Below, one piece after another: positions 7,144 to 14,739 of a DNA stretch of 23,744 nucleotides. This DNA comes from Xanthobacteraceae bacterium. Lineage in GTDB: Bacteria > Pseudomonadota > Alphaproteobacteria > Rhizobiales > Xanthobacteraceae. Position numbers and translations under genes: made by a program. Numbering within the stretch: the stretch's first letter is position 1; each line of letters starts with the position of its first letter. The notes under the pieces are model-generated. The model did not search any database, was not told where the DNA came from, and saw only the letters and a program-made list of their open reading frames with translations. The stretch covers positions 1-23,744 of the forward strand of contig JAICQA010000005.1 of assembly GCA_025929595.1 (NCBI GenBank). The letters are read 5' to 3'.

Positions 7144-7872
7144 ATGGGGAGAAAGCAGGCCCGTCCCGCGCCCGGGAAATCGCCGCCCAGGCAAATGGCA
7201 AGACCGGCGGCGCGACCGAAGGCAAAGGGGCCGCAGCCTTGGTCGCCGGCCGAAGTGGAGGAAGCGTTCCGCCGCTTCAAGGCGGTCCGACCCGAGCCCA
7301 AGGGCGAACTCGAATATGTGAACCCCTACACGCTGCTTGTCGCCGTCGTTCTCTCAGCGCAGGCGACCGACGCGGGCGTGAACAAGGCGACGCGCGGACT
7401 GTTCGCCGCGGCCGACACGCCCGAAAAGATGCTCGCGCTCGGTGAACCGCGCGTGCGCGACATGATCAAGACCATCGGCCTCTACCGCAACAAGGCAAAG
7501 AACGTGATTGCGCTCTCCGAGCGCCTGATCACCGAGCATGGCGGCGAGGTGCCGCGCACGCGCGAGGCGCTCGAAGCCTTGCCCGGCGTCGGTCGCAAGA
7601 CCGCGAATGTCGTTCTGAATATCGCCTTCGGCGAGCACACCATCGCCGTCGACACGCATCTCTTTCGTGTCGGTAACCGCACGGGCCTTGCACCCGGCAA
7701 GACGCCGCTTGAAGTCGAGTTGGAATTGTTGCGCGTCGTGCCGGGGCACTACATGCGCCACGCACATCACTGGCTCATCCTGCACGGACGCTATGTCTGC
7801 AAGGCGCGGCTGCCGGACTGCCCGACCTGCGTGATCAACGACCTTTGCCGCTGGCCGGAGAAGCGGATCTAG
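7144..7872 (+). CDS. nth: Endonuclease III (DNA glycosylase / AP lyase)
   Basis: Base-excision repair enzyme that removes oxidised pyrimidines and cuts at abasic sites. In the 242-residue protein the helix-hairpin-helix LPGVGRKTANVV carries the catalytic Lys152, and Asp170 in AVDTHLFRV is the second catalytic residue. The [4Fe-4S] cluster ligands fit C-x6-C-x2-C-x5-C exactly (Cys219, 226, 229, 235). I start at ATG 7144, with a strong AGGAGAGGA upstream; the frame is open to 6976, but that region is antisense to the DUF2244 gene. A basic, Pro/Ala-rich tail of about 30 residues precedes the catalytic domain. The stop interlocks with the EI24-like gene (CTAG, 7869-7872). Confidence 0.96.
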   Translation: MGRKQARPAPGKSPPRQMARPAARPKAKGPQPWSPAEVEEAFRRFKAVRPEPKGELEYVNPYTLLVAVVLSAQATDAGVNKATRGLFAAADTPEKMLALGEPRVRDMIKTIGLYRNKAKNVIALSERLITEHGGEVPRTREALEALPGVGRKTANVVLNIAFGEHTIAVDTHLFRVGNRTGLAPGKTPLEVELELLRVVPGHYMRHAHHWLILHGRYVCKARLPDCPTCVINDLCRWPEKRI

Positions 7873-8552
7873 CGGCCCGCCGGCTCGATCAGCTCTCGCG
7901 TCGGCGACAGCCGCTTGTGCACGCGCACCATGAGCGCGGTGGCGAAAATCGGCGTAATGAGATTCAGCACCGGCACCACCACGACGCAGGCAATCGCGAG
8001 CCCCGCCAGGAAAATCCGCACCGCGTGCTCGCGCCTGAGCGCCTGCGCCTCGACGATCGGCCGGTATCGCATGGCGGCCAACTGGAAATATTCGCGTCCC
8101 AGCAGGTAGCCGTTCGCGACAAAAAACGCGATCAGGTTGATGCCGGGCACGAGCAGCAGGAAGAGCGCCACGAGGTTCACAAGCAGGACGAGCCCGAAGA
8201 ACTTCACGGAAAGCGTGATTGACTGCGCGATCGGCAGCGGACGCCCGACGGGATCGGCGGGAAATTCCGTGCGCTCCACTTCCTCGGCTACGGCGTCCAC
8301 GAATAGCGCCGCAATCAATGAGCTGATCGGACCCATGAGATAGATCGCGGCCGCGAGCATCCCGAGCCCGGTCACAATCGCGATCGCGAGCTCGAACGCG
8401 CCCGGGAGTGAGATCACGTGCACCAGCAGCGCCTGCAGGATCACGCCGAGCACGAGCAGCAGGAGCACCGCGAGCGCGACCGCCTTGAGCAGGATGCGAC
8501 GCAAGGGCGGCGAGAAGGTCTGGGCGAAGGCCTGGATGACGTCCTGGATCAT
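7869..8552 (-). CDS. CysZ / EI24-domain membrane protein
   Basis: A 227-residue polytopic inner-membrane protein of the EI24 (CysZ-like) family. Hydrophobic segments are visible at about 22-47, 55-85, 115-140 and 185-212. The signature block VPGINLIAFFVANGYLLGREYFQLAAMR, near residue 135, is characteristic. E. coli CysZ takes part in sulfate uptake, but alphaproteobacterial members are annotated only by homology and no sulfur genes are adjacent here, so transport of sulfate is not assured. Start at ATG 8552 with a weak GGAAA upstream. Convergent with nth, sharing CTAG. Confidence 0.85.
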   Translation of the reverse strand: MIQDVIQAFAQTFSPPLRRILLKAVALAVLLLLVLGVILQALLVHVISLPGAFELAIAIVTGLGMLAAAIYLMGPISSLIAALFVDAVAEEVERTEFPADPVGRPLPIAQSITLSVKFFGLVLLVNLVALFLLLVPGINLIAFFVANGYLLGREYFQLAAMRYRPIVEAQALRREHAVRIFLAGLAIACVVVVPVLNLITPIFATALMVRVHKRLSPTRELIEPAGR

Positions 8553-8628
8553 GGGGATTTCCGGCGGCGGCCCACCAACATAGGTGACCGCGCGGGCCCT
8601 GCAATATCCTTCCTGAAAGCGACGGCGC

Positions 8629-9510
8629 TTAGCCGTTCAGCATCGCGTCGATGCTATTCGCGGGCTTGGCCGCTTCCATATCGGCAAGGCCCGGTACGAT
8701 CCCGGGCGCCCGGCCCGCTTCGAGCGCGGCGAGATCCGGCCGCGGCGCAGGCCGCGCCCGCTTGGGGAGATGGGCCCAGCGCATCTTCTTGTAGTCGAAG
8801 CCGCATTTGATCGTCGGCTTCACCACCTCGAAATAGGGCGAGATGTCGAAGTCGCGCGGCGTGTAGAGCGAGCAGTGACGGATATGCAGGATCTCGCGCC
8901 GCGTCTCGCGGCTTTCGATCAGCTCGATCTTCGGCAGGATGGGATAGCGCACTTGCTCGAACGCCTGTGCGATGAGTGAAGAGCAGATCGCCTTGGTAGG
9001 ATCGCCCGAGCCAAGCGCCATGATGCGGCGGCGGAAGCGCGCCGGCACCGGCATCGGCACGAGGTAGCGGATGAGGTCGACGATATTCTTCACGTCGTAG
9101 TCGTAGCCGAGCCGCTCGACCATGTAGTTCACGACTGTGTTGCAGTCGTACTCAGTCAGGCCGATCGGGCGGCAGACGCGCGTGTGGAAAATCTTGTATT
9201 TCGAGAGTGGCGCCGAGACGACGCCTTCGCCAAGCTGTGCCTCGACCAGCACATGCGGCTCGCCGTCCTCCGATTTCACGCCCAGCCGGTCGCCGACATA
9301 GAGTGCCGAATGCGACCACGTCGACTGCGTGAGATATTTGATGACGCCGGAAACGCGGCTGTTGCCTTCCACCAGCAGCACGTCGCCGGGCTGCAGGCAA
9401 CCGCGCAGCGCCGTGGGGTCGCTTGCCGTATAGGGCTCGTAGCCGGGCGAGGGCGCTTCGAGATAGCGCACCAGCCACTGTCCGACCGAAATGCGGAACC
9501 GGTCACTCAT
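8629..9510 (-). CDS. YiiX/YebB-like permuted NlpC/P60 (papain-fold) enzyme
   Basis: A 293-residue protein of the circularly permuted NlpC/P60 group (YaeF/YiiX-like), where the catalytic histidine precedes the cysteine. Seen here: PGDVLLVEGNSRVSGVIKYL, then TQSTWSHSALYVG with His67, an acidic residue in LVEAQ (Glu90), and the nucleophile Cys176 in KAICSSLIAQAF. Members are thought to cleave amide or ester bonds in lipid or peptidoglycan-like substrates; the substrate here is unknown. No signal peptide is seen. I choose ATG 9510 over the GTG at 9540 because the family begins near VGQWLVRYLE. The last 60 residues are Pro/Ala-rich and probably disordered. Divergent from the amine oxidase gene across about 140 nt. 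Confidence 0.82.
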   Translation of the reverse strand: MSDRFRISVGQWLVRYLEAPSPGYEPYTASDPTALRGCLQPGDVLLVEGNSRVSGVIKYLTQSTWSHSALYVGDRLGVKSEDGEPHVLVEAQLGEGVVSAPLSKYKIFHTRVCRPIGLTEYDCNTVVNYMVERLGYDYDVKNIVDLIRYLVPMPVPARFRRRIMALGSGDPTKAICSSLIAQAFEQVRYPILPKIELIESRETRREILHIRHCSLYTPRDFDISPYFEVVKPTIKCGFDYKKMRWAHLPKRARPAPRPDLAALEAGRAPGIVPGLADMEAAKPANSIDAMLNG

Positions 9511-9652
9511 CACGCAAGACCGGGCCGCAAGGCGGCCCACCCCGTTTCGTGCTTCCGGGAAGCCTATCGCGGCGCTAGTTTCGGTCCGGTTCTGCGCACT
9601 CCGGTCGTGTGCGGGAGCGGACCGCGAAATTGGCCGACAGGGTTAAGATTGT

Positions 9653-11035
9653 ATGAAATTCCTGGACCGGCGTGAGTTTCTGGGCGGCGCGGCGGCGCTG
9701 GCGGCCTCGCCGGCGCTTGCCCAAACGACGGCGCAAGCCTCGATGCCGGGCGATGTCGACGTTGTCATCGTCGGTGCCGGAGCGGCGGGCATTGCTGCCG
9801 CGCGCCGCGTCGCGGCCGCGGGCCGCAGCTACGCGCTGCTCGAAGCGCAGGACCGCATCGGCGGCCGCGTCTGGACCGCTACGGGCGCGCTCGGCATCGC
9901 GCATGACCGCGGCGCACACCGAATCTCGGCTTCGGGCCGCAATCCGCTTGTCTCGCTCGGCCGCCTCGCCGGACTGAAGCTCACGCAGCCGGCGCCCTTT
10001 CGCCGGCTCTATGTCGGATCGCGCGAGGCGCGCGACAGCGAGTATGACAATTTCACCGCCGCACGGCATCGCGCGAGCCGCGCCATTGTCGCGGCGGGCG
10101 AGGCGGGGCTTGATCTTCCCGCCGCGCGGACCCTGCCCGATCTCGCCGACTGGCGCGGCACGGTTTCCTTTGTGCTGGGACCCTATTCCACCACGAAAGA
10201 CCTCGAAGAAGTTTCGACCGTTGACTACGCACGCGCCGACGATCAGTCCGATGAATTGGTCTGCGCGGGAGGTCTGGGGCGGCTGATTTCCGCCGCGGCC
10301 GGGACCCTGCGGGTCGAACTTTCCGCACCGGTCACGCGCATCGATTCGCGTGGTCGCGGCTCGATCACGGTGGAAACCGACCGTGGATCGGTGCGGGCGA
10401 ATACGGTGATCGTTACCGCGTCCACTGGTATTCTGAACAGCGGCGCGATCAAGTTTGAGCCCGGCCTGCCCAAACGCACGGGCGATGCAATTGCGGCGCT
10501 TTCGCTTGGCACGCGCGACCGTCTGATCTTCGAATTCAAAGGCAATCCGTTCGGTTTCGCTGACGATCAGCGCGCGATTTTCAAGAGCGACGACAGTCGC
10601 ACCATCGCCCTCATCGGGCGCGCGGGCGGCACCGACCTCGCTTTTGCCGACTTCTGCGGCCGTTTCGGCCTCGAAATGGCCAATGCAGGCGAAGCCGCCA
10701 TGAAGGATTTTGTCGCCGAGACACTGGCCGCGCATTTCGGCGCCGAATCGAGGAAATTGATCGGCCGTGCAGAAGCGGTGCGCTGGTCGCGCGAGCCCTG
10801 GATTCTGGGAGCGGGCTCCGTGGCCGCTCCGCGCGGCGGCTCCTATCGCCGGGCGCTCGGCGAACCGGTGCATGACCGAATTTTTCTCGCCGGCGAGGCG
10901 CTGCACGAGACCTGGTGGGGGACGGTGGCGGGCGCCTGGATCTCGGGCGAGCGCGCCGCCGATGCCGCCCTGCGCCTGATCGACCGCGCGGGCGCCGCCG
11001 CCGAACGCAAAGCCTCGCCGCGCCGCCGGCAGTAA
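9653..11035 (+). CDS. FAD-dependent amine oxidase with Tat signal
   Basis: A 460-residue flavin amine oxidase. The start MKFLDRREFLGGAAALAASPALA has a twin-arginine motif (DRREFL) and an Ala-x-Ala cleavage site at about residue 23, so it is probably exported folded with FAD to the periplasm. The dinucleotide-binding GAGAAG is at 41-46, followed by the family-typical LLEAQDRIGGRVWT. The C-terminal FAD motif FLAGEALHETWWGTVAGAW lies at about 411-429. The substrate amine is not evident. No strong ribosome binding site precedes the ATG. The PP-loop ATPase gene starts 3 nt after its stop, so the two form an operon. Confidence 0.9.
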   Translation: MKFLDRREFLGGAAALAASPALAQTTAQASMPGDVDVVIVGAGAAGIAAARRVAAAGRSYALLEAQDRIGGRVWTATGALGIAHDRGAHRISASGRNPLVSLGRLAGLKLTQPAPFRRLYVGSREARDSEYDNFTAARHRASRAIVAAGEAGLDLPAARTLPDLADWRGTVSFVLGPYSTTKDLEEVSTVDYARADDQSDELVCAGGLGRLISAAAGTLRVELSAPVTRIDSRGRGSITVETDRGSVRANTVIVTASTGILNSGAIKFEPGLPKRTGDAIAALSLGTRDRLIFEFKGNPFGFADDQRAIFKSDDSRTIALIGRAGGTDLAFADFCGRFGLEMANAGEAAMKDFVAETLAAHFGAESRKLIGRAEAVRWSREPWILGAGSVAAPRGGSYRRALGEPVHDRIFLAGEALHETWWGTVAGAWISGERAADAALRLIDRAGAAAERKASPRRRQ

Positions 11036-11038
11036 TTC

Positions 11039-11731
11039 ATGCGCAAGGCGCTGATTGCCTGGTCGAGCGGTAAGGACAGCGCCTGGGCGCTGCATGAAGT
11101 CCGGCGCTCGGGCGAACTCGAAGTCGTCGGCGCGATCACGACCGTCACGGAAAATTTCGCCCGCGTCTCCATGCATGGCGTGAGCGAGGAATTGCTGCTT
11201 GCGCAGCTGGGCGCAGCGCGCCTGCCGCCGCGCATTGTGCGCATTCCCTTTCCGTGCCCGAACGAAGTCTACGAAGCACGGATGGCGGCCGAGATGGAGA
11301 AGGCGAAGTCCGAAGGGATCGCGCATGTCATCTTCGGCGATCTGTTTCTCGAAGACATCCGCTCCTATCGAGAGGCTCAGCTCGCGAAGATCGGGATGAG
11401 TGCGGTCTTTCCGCTCTGGCAGCGGCCAACCGCGGCGCTGGCGCGCGAGATGATCGCGGCCGGGTTGCAAGCGCGATTGGTTTGCGTCGATGGCAGCAAG
11501 CTTTCGCCGAGCTTCGCGGGCCGTTCCTTCGACCAATCGCTGCTCAGTGACTTGCCGCCGGGCGTCGATCCCTGCGGCGAAAACGGCGAGTTTCACACCT
11601 TCGTCAGCGCGGGTCCGATGTTCGAGCAGGAAATTGCCGTGCGCGTCGGCAAGATCGTCGAACGCGACGGCTTCGCTTATGCCGACCTTATGCCGCTCGT
11701 CCCCGCGAAAGCGGGGACTCAGGATACGTAA
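11039..11731 (+). CDS. PP-loop ATPase, diphthine-ammonia ligase-like
   Basis: A 230-residue ATP pyrophosphatase of the family named after diphthine-ammonia ligase (Dph6). The PP-loop SSGKDSAWAL is at residues 9-18, and the family hallmark DPCGENGEFHTF is near residue 181. In archaea and eukaryotes relatives amidate diphthine on elongation factor 2; bacteria lack diphthamide, so the substrate here is unknown. The ATG lies 3 nt after the amine oxidase stop. The last eleven residues, LVPAKAGTQDT, and the stop codon are encoded by palindromic repeat copy 2 (from 11696). The natural end of the protein has therefore probably been replaced, without loss of any recognised motif. Confidence 0.88.
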   Translation: MRKALIAWSSGKDSAWALHEVRRSGELEVVGAITTVTENFARVSMHGVSEELLLAQLGAARLPPRIVRIPFPCPNEVYEARMAAEMEKAKSEGIAHVIFGDLFLEDIRSYREAQLAKIGMSAVFPLWQRPTAALAREMIAAGLQARLVCVDGSKLSPSFAGRSFDQSLLSDLPPGVDPCGENGEFHTFVSAGPMFEQEIAVRVGKIVERDGFAYADLMPLVPAKAGTQDT

Positions 11732-11797
11732 AACTCTGGATTCCCGCATAGGCGAGCGAACGCTCGCCGTTCGGCGAGCTATGCGCGGGAATGAGCG
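11696..11797. repeat. Palindromic interspersed repeat, copy 2 (enlarged form)
   Basis: The same two-arm unit as at 1981-2040. Arm 1 is a perfect 8-bp stem (11699-11706 with 11711-11718) capped by a GAAA loop. Arm 2 pairs ATTCCCGC (11740-11747) with GCGGGAAT (11785-11792). Instead of a 4-base loop, arm 2 encloses 37 bases that contain further nested inverted repeats (GGCGAGCG with CGCTCGCC, or alternatively GCTCGCC with GGCGAGC, and ATAG with CTAT). It sits between the convergent PP-loop ATPase and pheT genes, encodes the end of the former, and ends 7 nt before the pheT stop. It may double as a transcription terminator. Confidence 0.85.
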
Positions 11798-11804
11798 CCT
11801 TGTG

Positions 11805-14222
11805 CTAGCCCCGCAACGTCGCCCCGGTGCGTTTCGTCACCTCGGCGACGATCTTCTTTGCGACCGCGTCGATCTCTTCGTCGGTCAGCGTCTTTTCGCG
11901 CGGCTGCAGCGTGACGGCGATGGCGATCGACTTCTTGCCGGCCTCGATGCCTTTGCCCTCGTAGAGGTCGAACACCTCGACCGATGAAATCAGCGCCTTG
12001 TCGACGCTCTCCGCCGCGCGGACGATCGCGTCGGCGAGCACGCCGCGATCGACAATGAAAGCGAAGTCGCGCGTCACCGGCTGGAACGGCGAGAGATCGA
12101 GCTTCGGCTTGGTGCGCGTCGCGCGCGCCTTCGGCTCCGGAACGCGCTCAAGGAACACCTCGCTCACGGCGAGCGGCCCCTCGACATCGAGCGCCTCGAG
12201 CGTCGCCGGGTGCAGTTCGCCGAACCAGCCGAAAATAAGCTTGGGGCCGAGCTGGATCGTGGCCGAGCGGCCGGGATGCAGGAAGGCCGGACCGCCCGGC
12301 ACGATCTGGAGTTTCTCGACCGGCGCGCCGGCGGCGGCGAGAACGGCGAGGGCGTCGCTCTTGGCATCAAAGGCATCCGCCGGACCGGTCGCGCTCTGCC
12401 AGTGCCGGCCGGTGCCAGCCGCGCGCGCAGCACCCCGCCGCACGGTCGTGGCGGCGGTCAACTGGTCCTCCGGCCTGTCGCCGGTGAAGACCTGGCCGAC
12501 TTCGAACATCGCCGTGTCAGGGTAGCCGCGGTCGGCGTTCTTTTGCGCTGCGAGCGCAAGCCCCGGAATGAGCGAGGGCCGCATGTCGGAGAGCTCCGCC
12601 GCGATCGGATTGGCGAGCGCGAGCGCTGTGCTGCCGCCGCCGAACAACTCCGCCACCGGCTTCGAGATGAAGGACCAGGTGACGGCTTCGACGAGTCCGC
12701 TCGCGGCGAGGGCGCGCTTGGCCGCGCGCGTGCGCTTCTGGATCGGCGTCAGCACAGGCTTCCGCGCGTTCTCGTCGCGCGGGAATTCGGTTTGCGCGAC
12801 GCGCTCGAGGCCGAGGATGCGCACGATCTCTTCCACCAGATCGGCCTTGCCCTCGATGTCCGCGCGCCAGGACGGCGGCGACACCTTCACGACATCGCCC
12901 GAACCCGCGATCAGGAAGCCAAGGGACTCCAGTACACGCCTGATTTCAGCCGGCGTCGCCTTCAGGCCGGTCAACCGCTGCACTTCCGACAACGGAAAGT
13001 CGATCAGCCGGTCGGTGTCAGGGATTTCGCCGGCGAGAAAAATCTCCGACGCTTCGCCGCCGCACATTTGCAGGATGAGACTGGTCGCAAGTTCAAGACC
13101 CGGCACGGTCATCATCGGATCGACGCCGCGCTCGAAGCGGTAGCGCGCGTCGGAATTGATCCCGAGCCGCCGTCCCGTCTGCGCGATGTTAAGCGGATCC
13201 CAGAGTGCCGATTCCACCAGCACGTCAGTGGTCGATTCCGAAACACCCGACTCCTCGCCGCCCATGATGCCTGCGAGCGACTCGACGCCCCTCTCATCCG
13301 CGATCACGCAGATGTCCGGGTCGAGCCCGTAAATCTTTCCGTCGAGCGCAAGCAGGCTCTCGCCCGGCTTGGCGCGTCGCACCGTCAGATTGCCCGTCAC
13401 CTTCGCGGCGTCGAAGACATGCAGCGGACGCGAGCGGTCGAAGGTGAGCAGGTTCGTCACGTCCACGAGCGCGTTGATCGGACGCAATCCAATCGCACGC
13501 AACTTCTTCTGCGCCCATTCCGGCGACGGCCCGTTCTTTACGCCGCGGATCAGGCGCAGCGCGAAGGCCGGGCACAGCAACGGCGTCGAGCCGAAGTCGA
13601 GCGTCACTTTCACGGGGCAGGGGAATTTTGCTTCGATCCGCTTGATCGGCTTGTCCTTGAAGGTGCCGATCATCGTGGCGGCGAGATCGCGCGCGATGCC
13701 GTGCACGCCGAGCGCGTCGGCGCGGTTCGGCGTGACCGCGACGTCGATCACCGCGTCATTCAGCCCGCGCAATTCGGCGAAGGGCTTGCCGACCGGCGCG
13801 TCGTCCGGAAGCTCAATGATGACGGCGTGATCGTCGGACAATTTCAACTCGGCTTCCGAGACCAACATCCCTCGGCTCTCGACGCCGCGGATCGTGCCGA
13901 CACCGAGCGTAATGTCCTTGCCCGGAATGTACGTGCCGGGGGCCGCAAATACGCTCTTCATGCCGGTGCGCGCATTCGGCGCGCCGCACACGACCTGCAC
14001 CGGCGCGCCCTGGCCCGTATCGACCATGCAGACGCGCAGGCGGTCGGCATTCGGATGCTGCTCGGCGGAAACGACATACGCGACGGTGAACGGCGCGAGC
14101 GCCTTCGCGCGGTCCTCGACCGACTCCACTTCAAGGCCGATCAGCGTCAGCTTCTCGACGATCGCCTCGAGCGAGGCGTCGGTGTCGAGATACATCTTCA
14201 GCCAGGACAGCGTGAATTTCAT
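11805..14222 (-). CDS. pheT: Phenylalanine--tRNA ligase beta subunit
   Basis: The 805-residue beta chain of the alpha2-beta2 PheRS, which charges tRNA-Phe and edits mischarged tyrosine. Domain order is standard: an N-terminal start MKFTLSWLKMYL, the EMAP-like tRNA-binding domain at about 39-150 (HPNADRLRVC, VVCGAPN), the B3/B4 editing domain in the 200-380 region, the B5 domain around 400-475, the catalytic-like core, and the C-terminal FDX-ACB anticodon-binding domain from about 712 (SPFQPVTRDFAFIV ... TLTDEEIDAV). Full family length. The start at ATG 14222 matches the family. It is separated from pheS by a small membrane-protein gene, with 24 nt to that gene's stop. Confidence 0.97.
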   Translation of the reverse strand: MKFTLSWLKMYLDTDASLEAIVEKLTLIGLEVESVEDRAKALAPFTVAYVVSAEQHPNADRLRVCMVDTGQGAPVQVVCGAPNARTGMKSVFAAPGTYIPGKDITLGVGTIRGVESRGMLVSEAELKLSDDHAVIIELPDDAPVGKPFAELRGLNDAVIDVAVTPNRADALGVHGIARDLAATMIGTFKDKPIKRIEAKFPCPVKVTLDFGSTPLLCPAFALRLIRGVKNGPSPEWAQKKLRAIGLRPINALVDVTNLLTFDRSRPLHVFDAAKVTGNLTVRRAKPGESLLALDGKIYGLDPDICVIADERGVESLAGIMGGEESGVSESTTDVLVESALWDPLNIAQTGRRLGINSDARYRFERGVDPMMTVPGLELATSLILQMCGGEASEIFLAGEIPDTDRLIDFPLSEVQRLTGLKATPAEIRRVLESLGFLIAGSGDVVKVSPPSWRADIEGKADLVEEIVRILGLERVAQTEFPRDENARKPVLTPIQKRTRAAKRALAASGLVEAVTWSFISKPVAELFGGGSTALALANPIAAELSDMRPSLIPGLALAAQKNADRGYPDTAMFEVGQVFTGDRPEDQLTAATTVRRGAARAAGTGRHWQSATGPADAFDAKSDALAVLAAAGAPVEKLQIVPGGPAFLHPGRSATIQLGPKLIFGWFGELHPATLEALDVEGPLAVSEVFLERVPEPKARATRTKPKLDLSPFQPVTRDFAFIVDRGVLADAIVRAAESVDKALISSVEVFDLYEGKGIEAGKKSIAIAVTLQPREKTLTDEEIDAVAKKIVAEVTKRTGATLRG

Positions 14223-14246
14223 TGAACGATTCCGGTATGCGGCGCT

Positions 14247-14723
14247 CTAAAGTTCGGGCGACCAGAGCAGCATGAACGGCATGCTGATGAAGGCGGTGAC
14301 GGTGAAGACAATCGCCGCACGGTGGCACAGTGTGTAGATTTCCTGCCGGATCACGAGCTCGCGCTCGAGTGCGCGCAGCGATTCCTTCAGGTTGGCGGAA
14401 AGCGAAGGCCGGTTGAAGACCGAAATGCAGCGCAGGCAGCCGATGGCGATCAGCAGAAAGCACGAAATCTGCGCGATCACGATCGCTTCCTCGTAGGGAT
14501 GTTTCGCGACCAGCGGCGCGCAGATGCCAATACCGGCAATCATCATCGCGACGTAAGTCACGAGCGCGGTCGCCTTACCGTCAATGCGTTGCAGGAGATC
14601 GCCGATATAGGGCGGCGTCTGCGTCTCGCGTTTTTTCAGCGCGTTGAGATAATTGTCGACGAGCCGCTTCTCCCAACCGCGGGTGAAGGTCGCGTAGAGC
14701 ATCTGATCGATCTTATGCCTCAT
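14247..14723 (-). CDS. Small three-helix membrane protein between pheS and pheT
   Basis: Unrecognised 158-residue protein. Three hydrophobic segments are visible: about 52-72 (ALVTYVAMMIAGIGICAPLVA), 79-100 and 136-154. A soluble N-terminal region of 50 residues is rich in charged residues, and a charged helix between segments 2 and 3 (ANLKESLRALERELVIRQEIY) could form a coiled coil. The ATG has GGGGA 5 nt upstream. Gaps are 16 nt to pheS and 24 nt to pheT, so it is co-transcribed with the PheRS genes. The RIDGKATAL motif at the entry of the first helix recalls small membrane proteins of the SLATT / DUF5706 type, but that similarity is by eye only. Confidence 0.75.
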   Translation of the reverse strand: MRHKIDQMLYATFTRGWEKRLVDNYLNALKKRETQTPPYIGDLLQRIDGKATALVTYVAMMIAGIGICAPLVAKHPYEEAIVIAQISCFLLIAIGCLRCISVFNRPSLSANLKESLRALERELVIRQEIYTLCHRAAIVFTVTAFISMPFMLLWSPEL

Positions 14724-14739
14724 GGCATTCCCCGATCGG

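Noticed and set aside
7354..8604. 416-codon open frame on the minus strand
   Set aside because: It spans antisense nth and an alternative frame of the EI24-like gene; both real genes have signature motifs and this frame has none.
9575..11749. 724-codon open frame on the minus strand
   Set aside because: It is antisense to the amine oxidase and PP-loop ATPase genes, which have clear motifs. The frame is Arg/Ala-rich as expected for the complement of GC-rich coding DNA and begins in the palindromic repeat.
12210..14225. 671-codon open frame on the plus strand
   Set aside because: Fully antisense to pheT, with no domain features and low-complexity Arg/Asp/His composition typical of a shadow frame.
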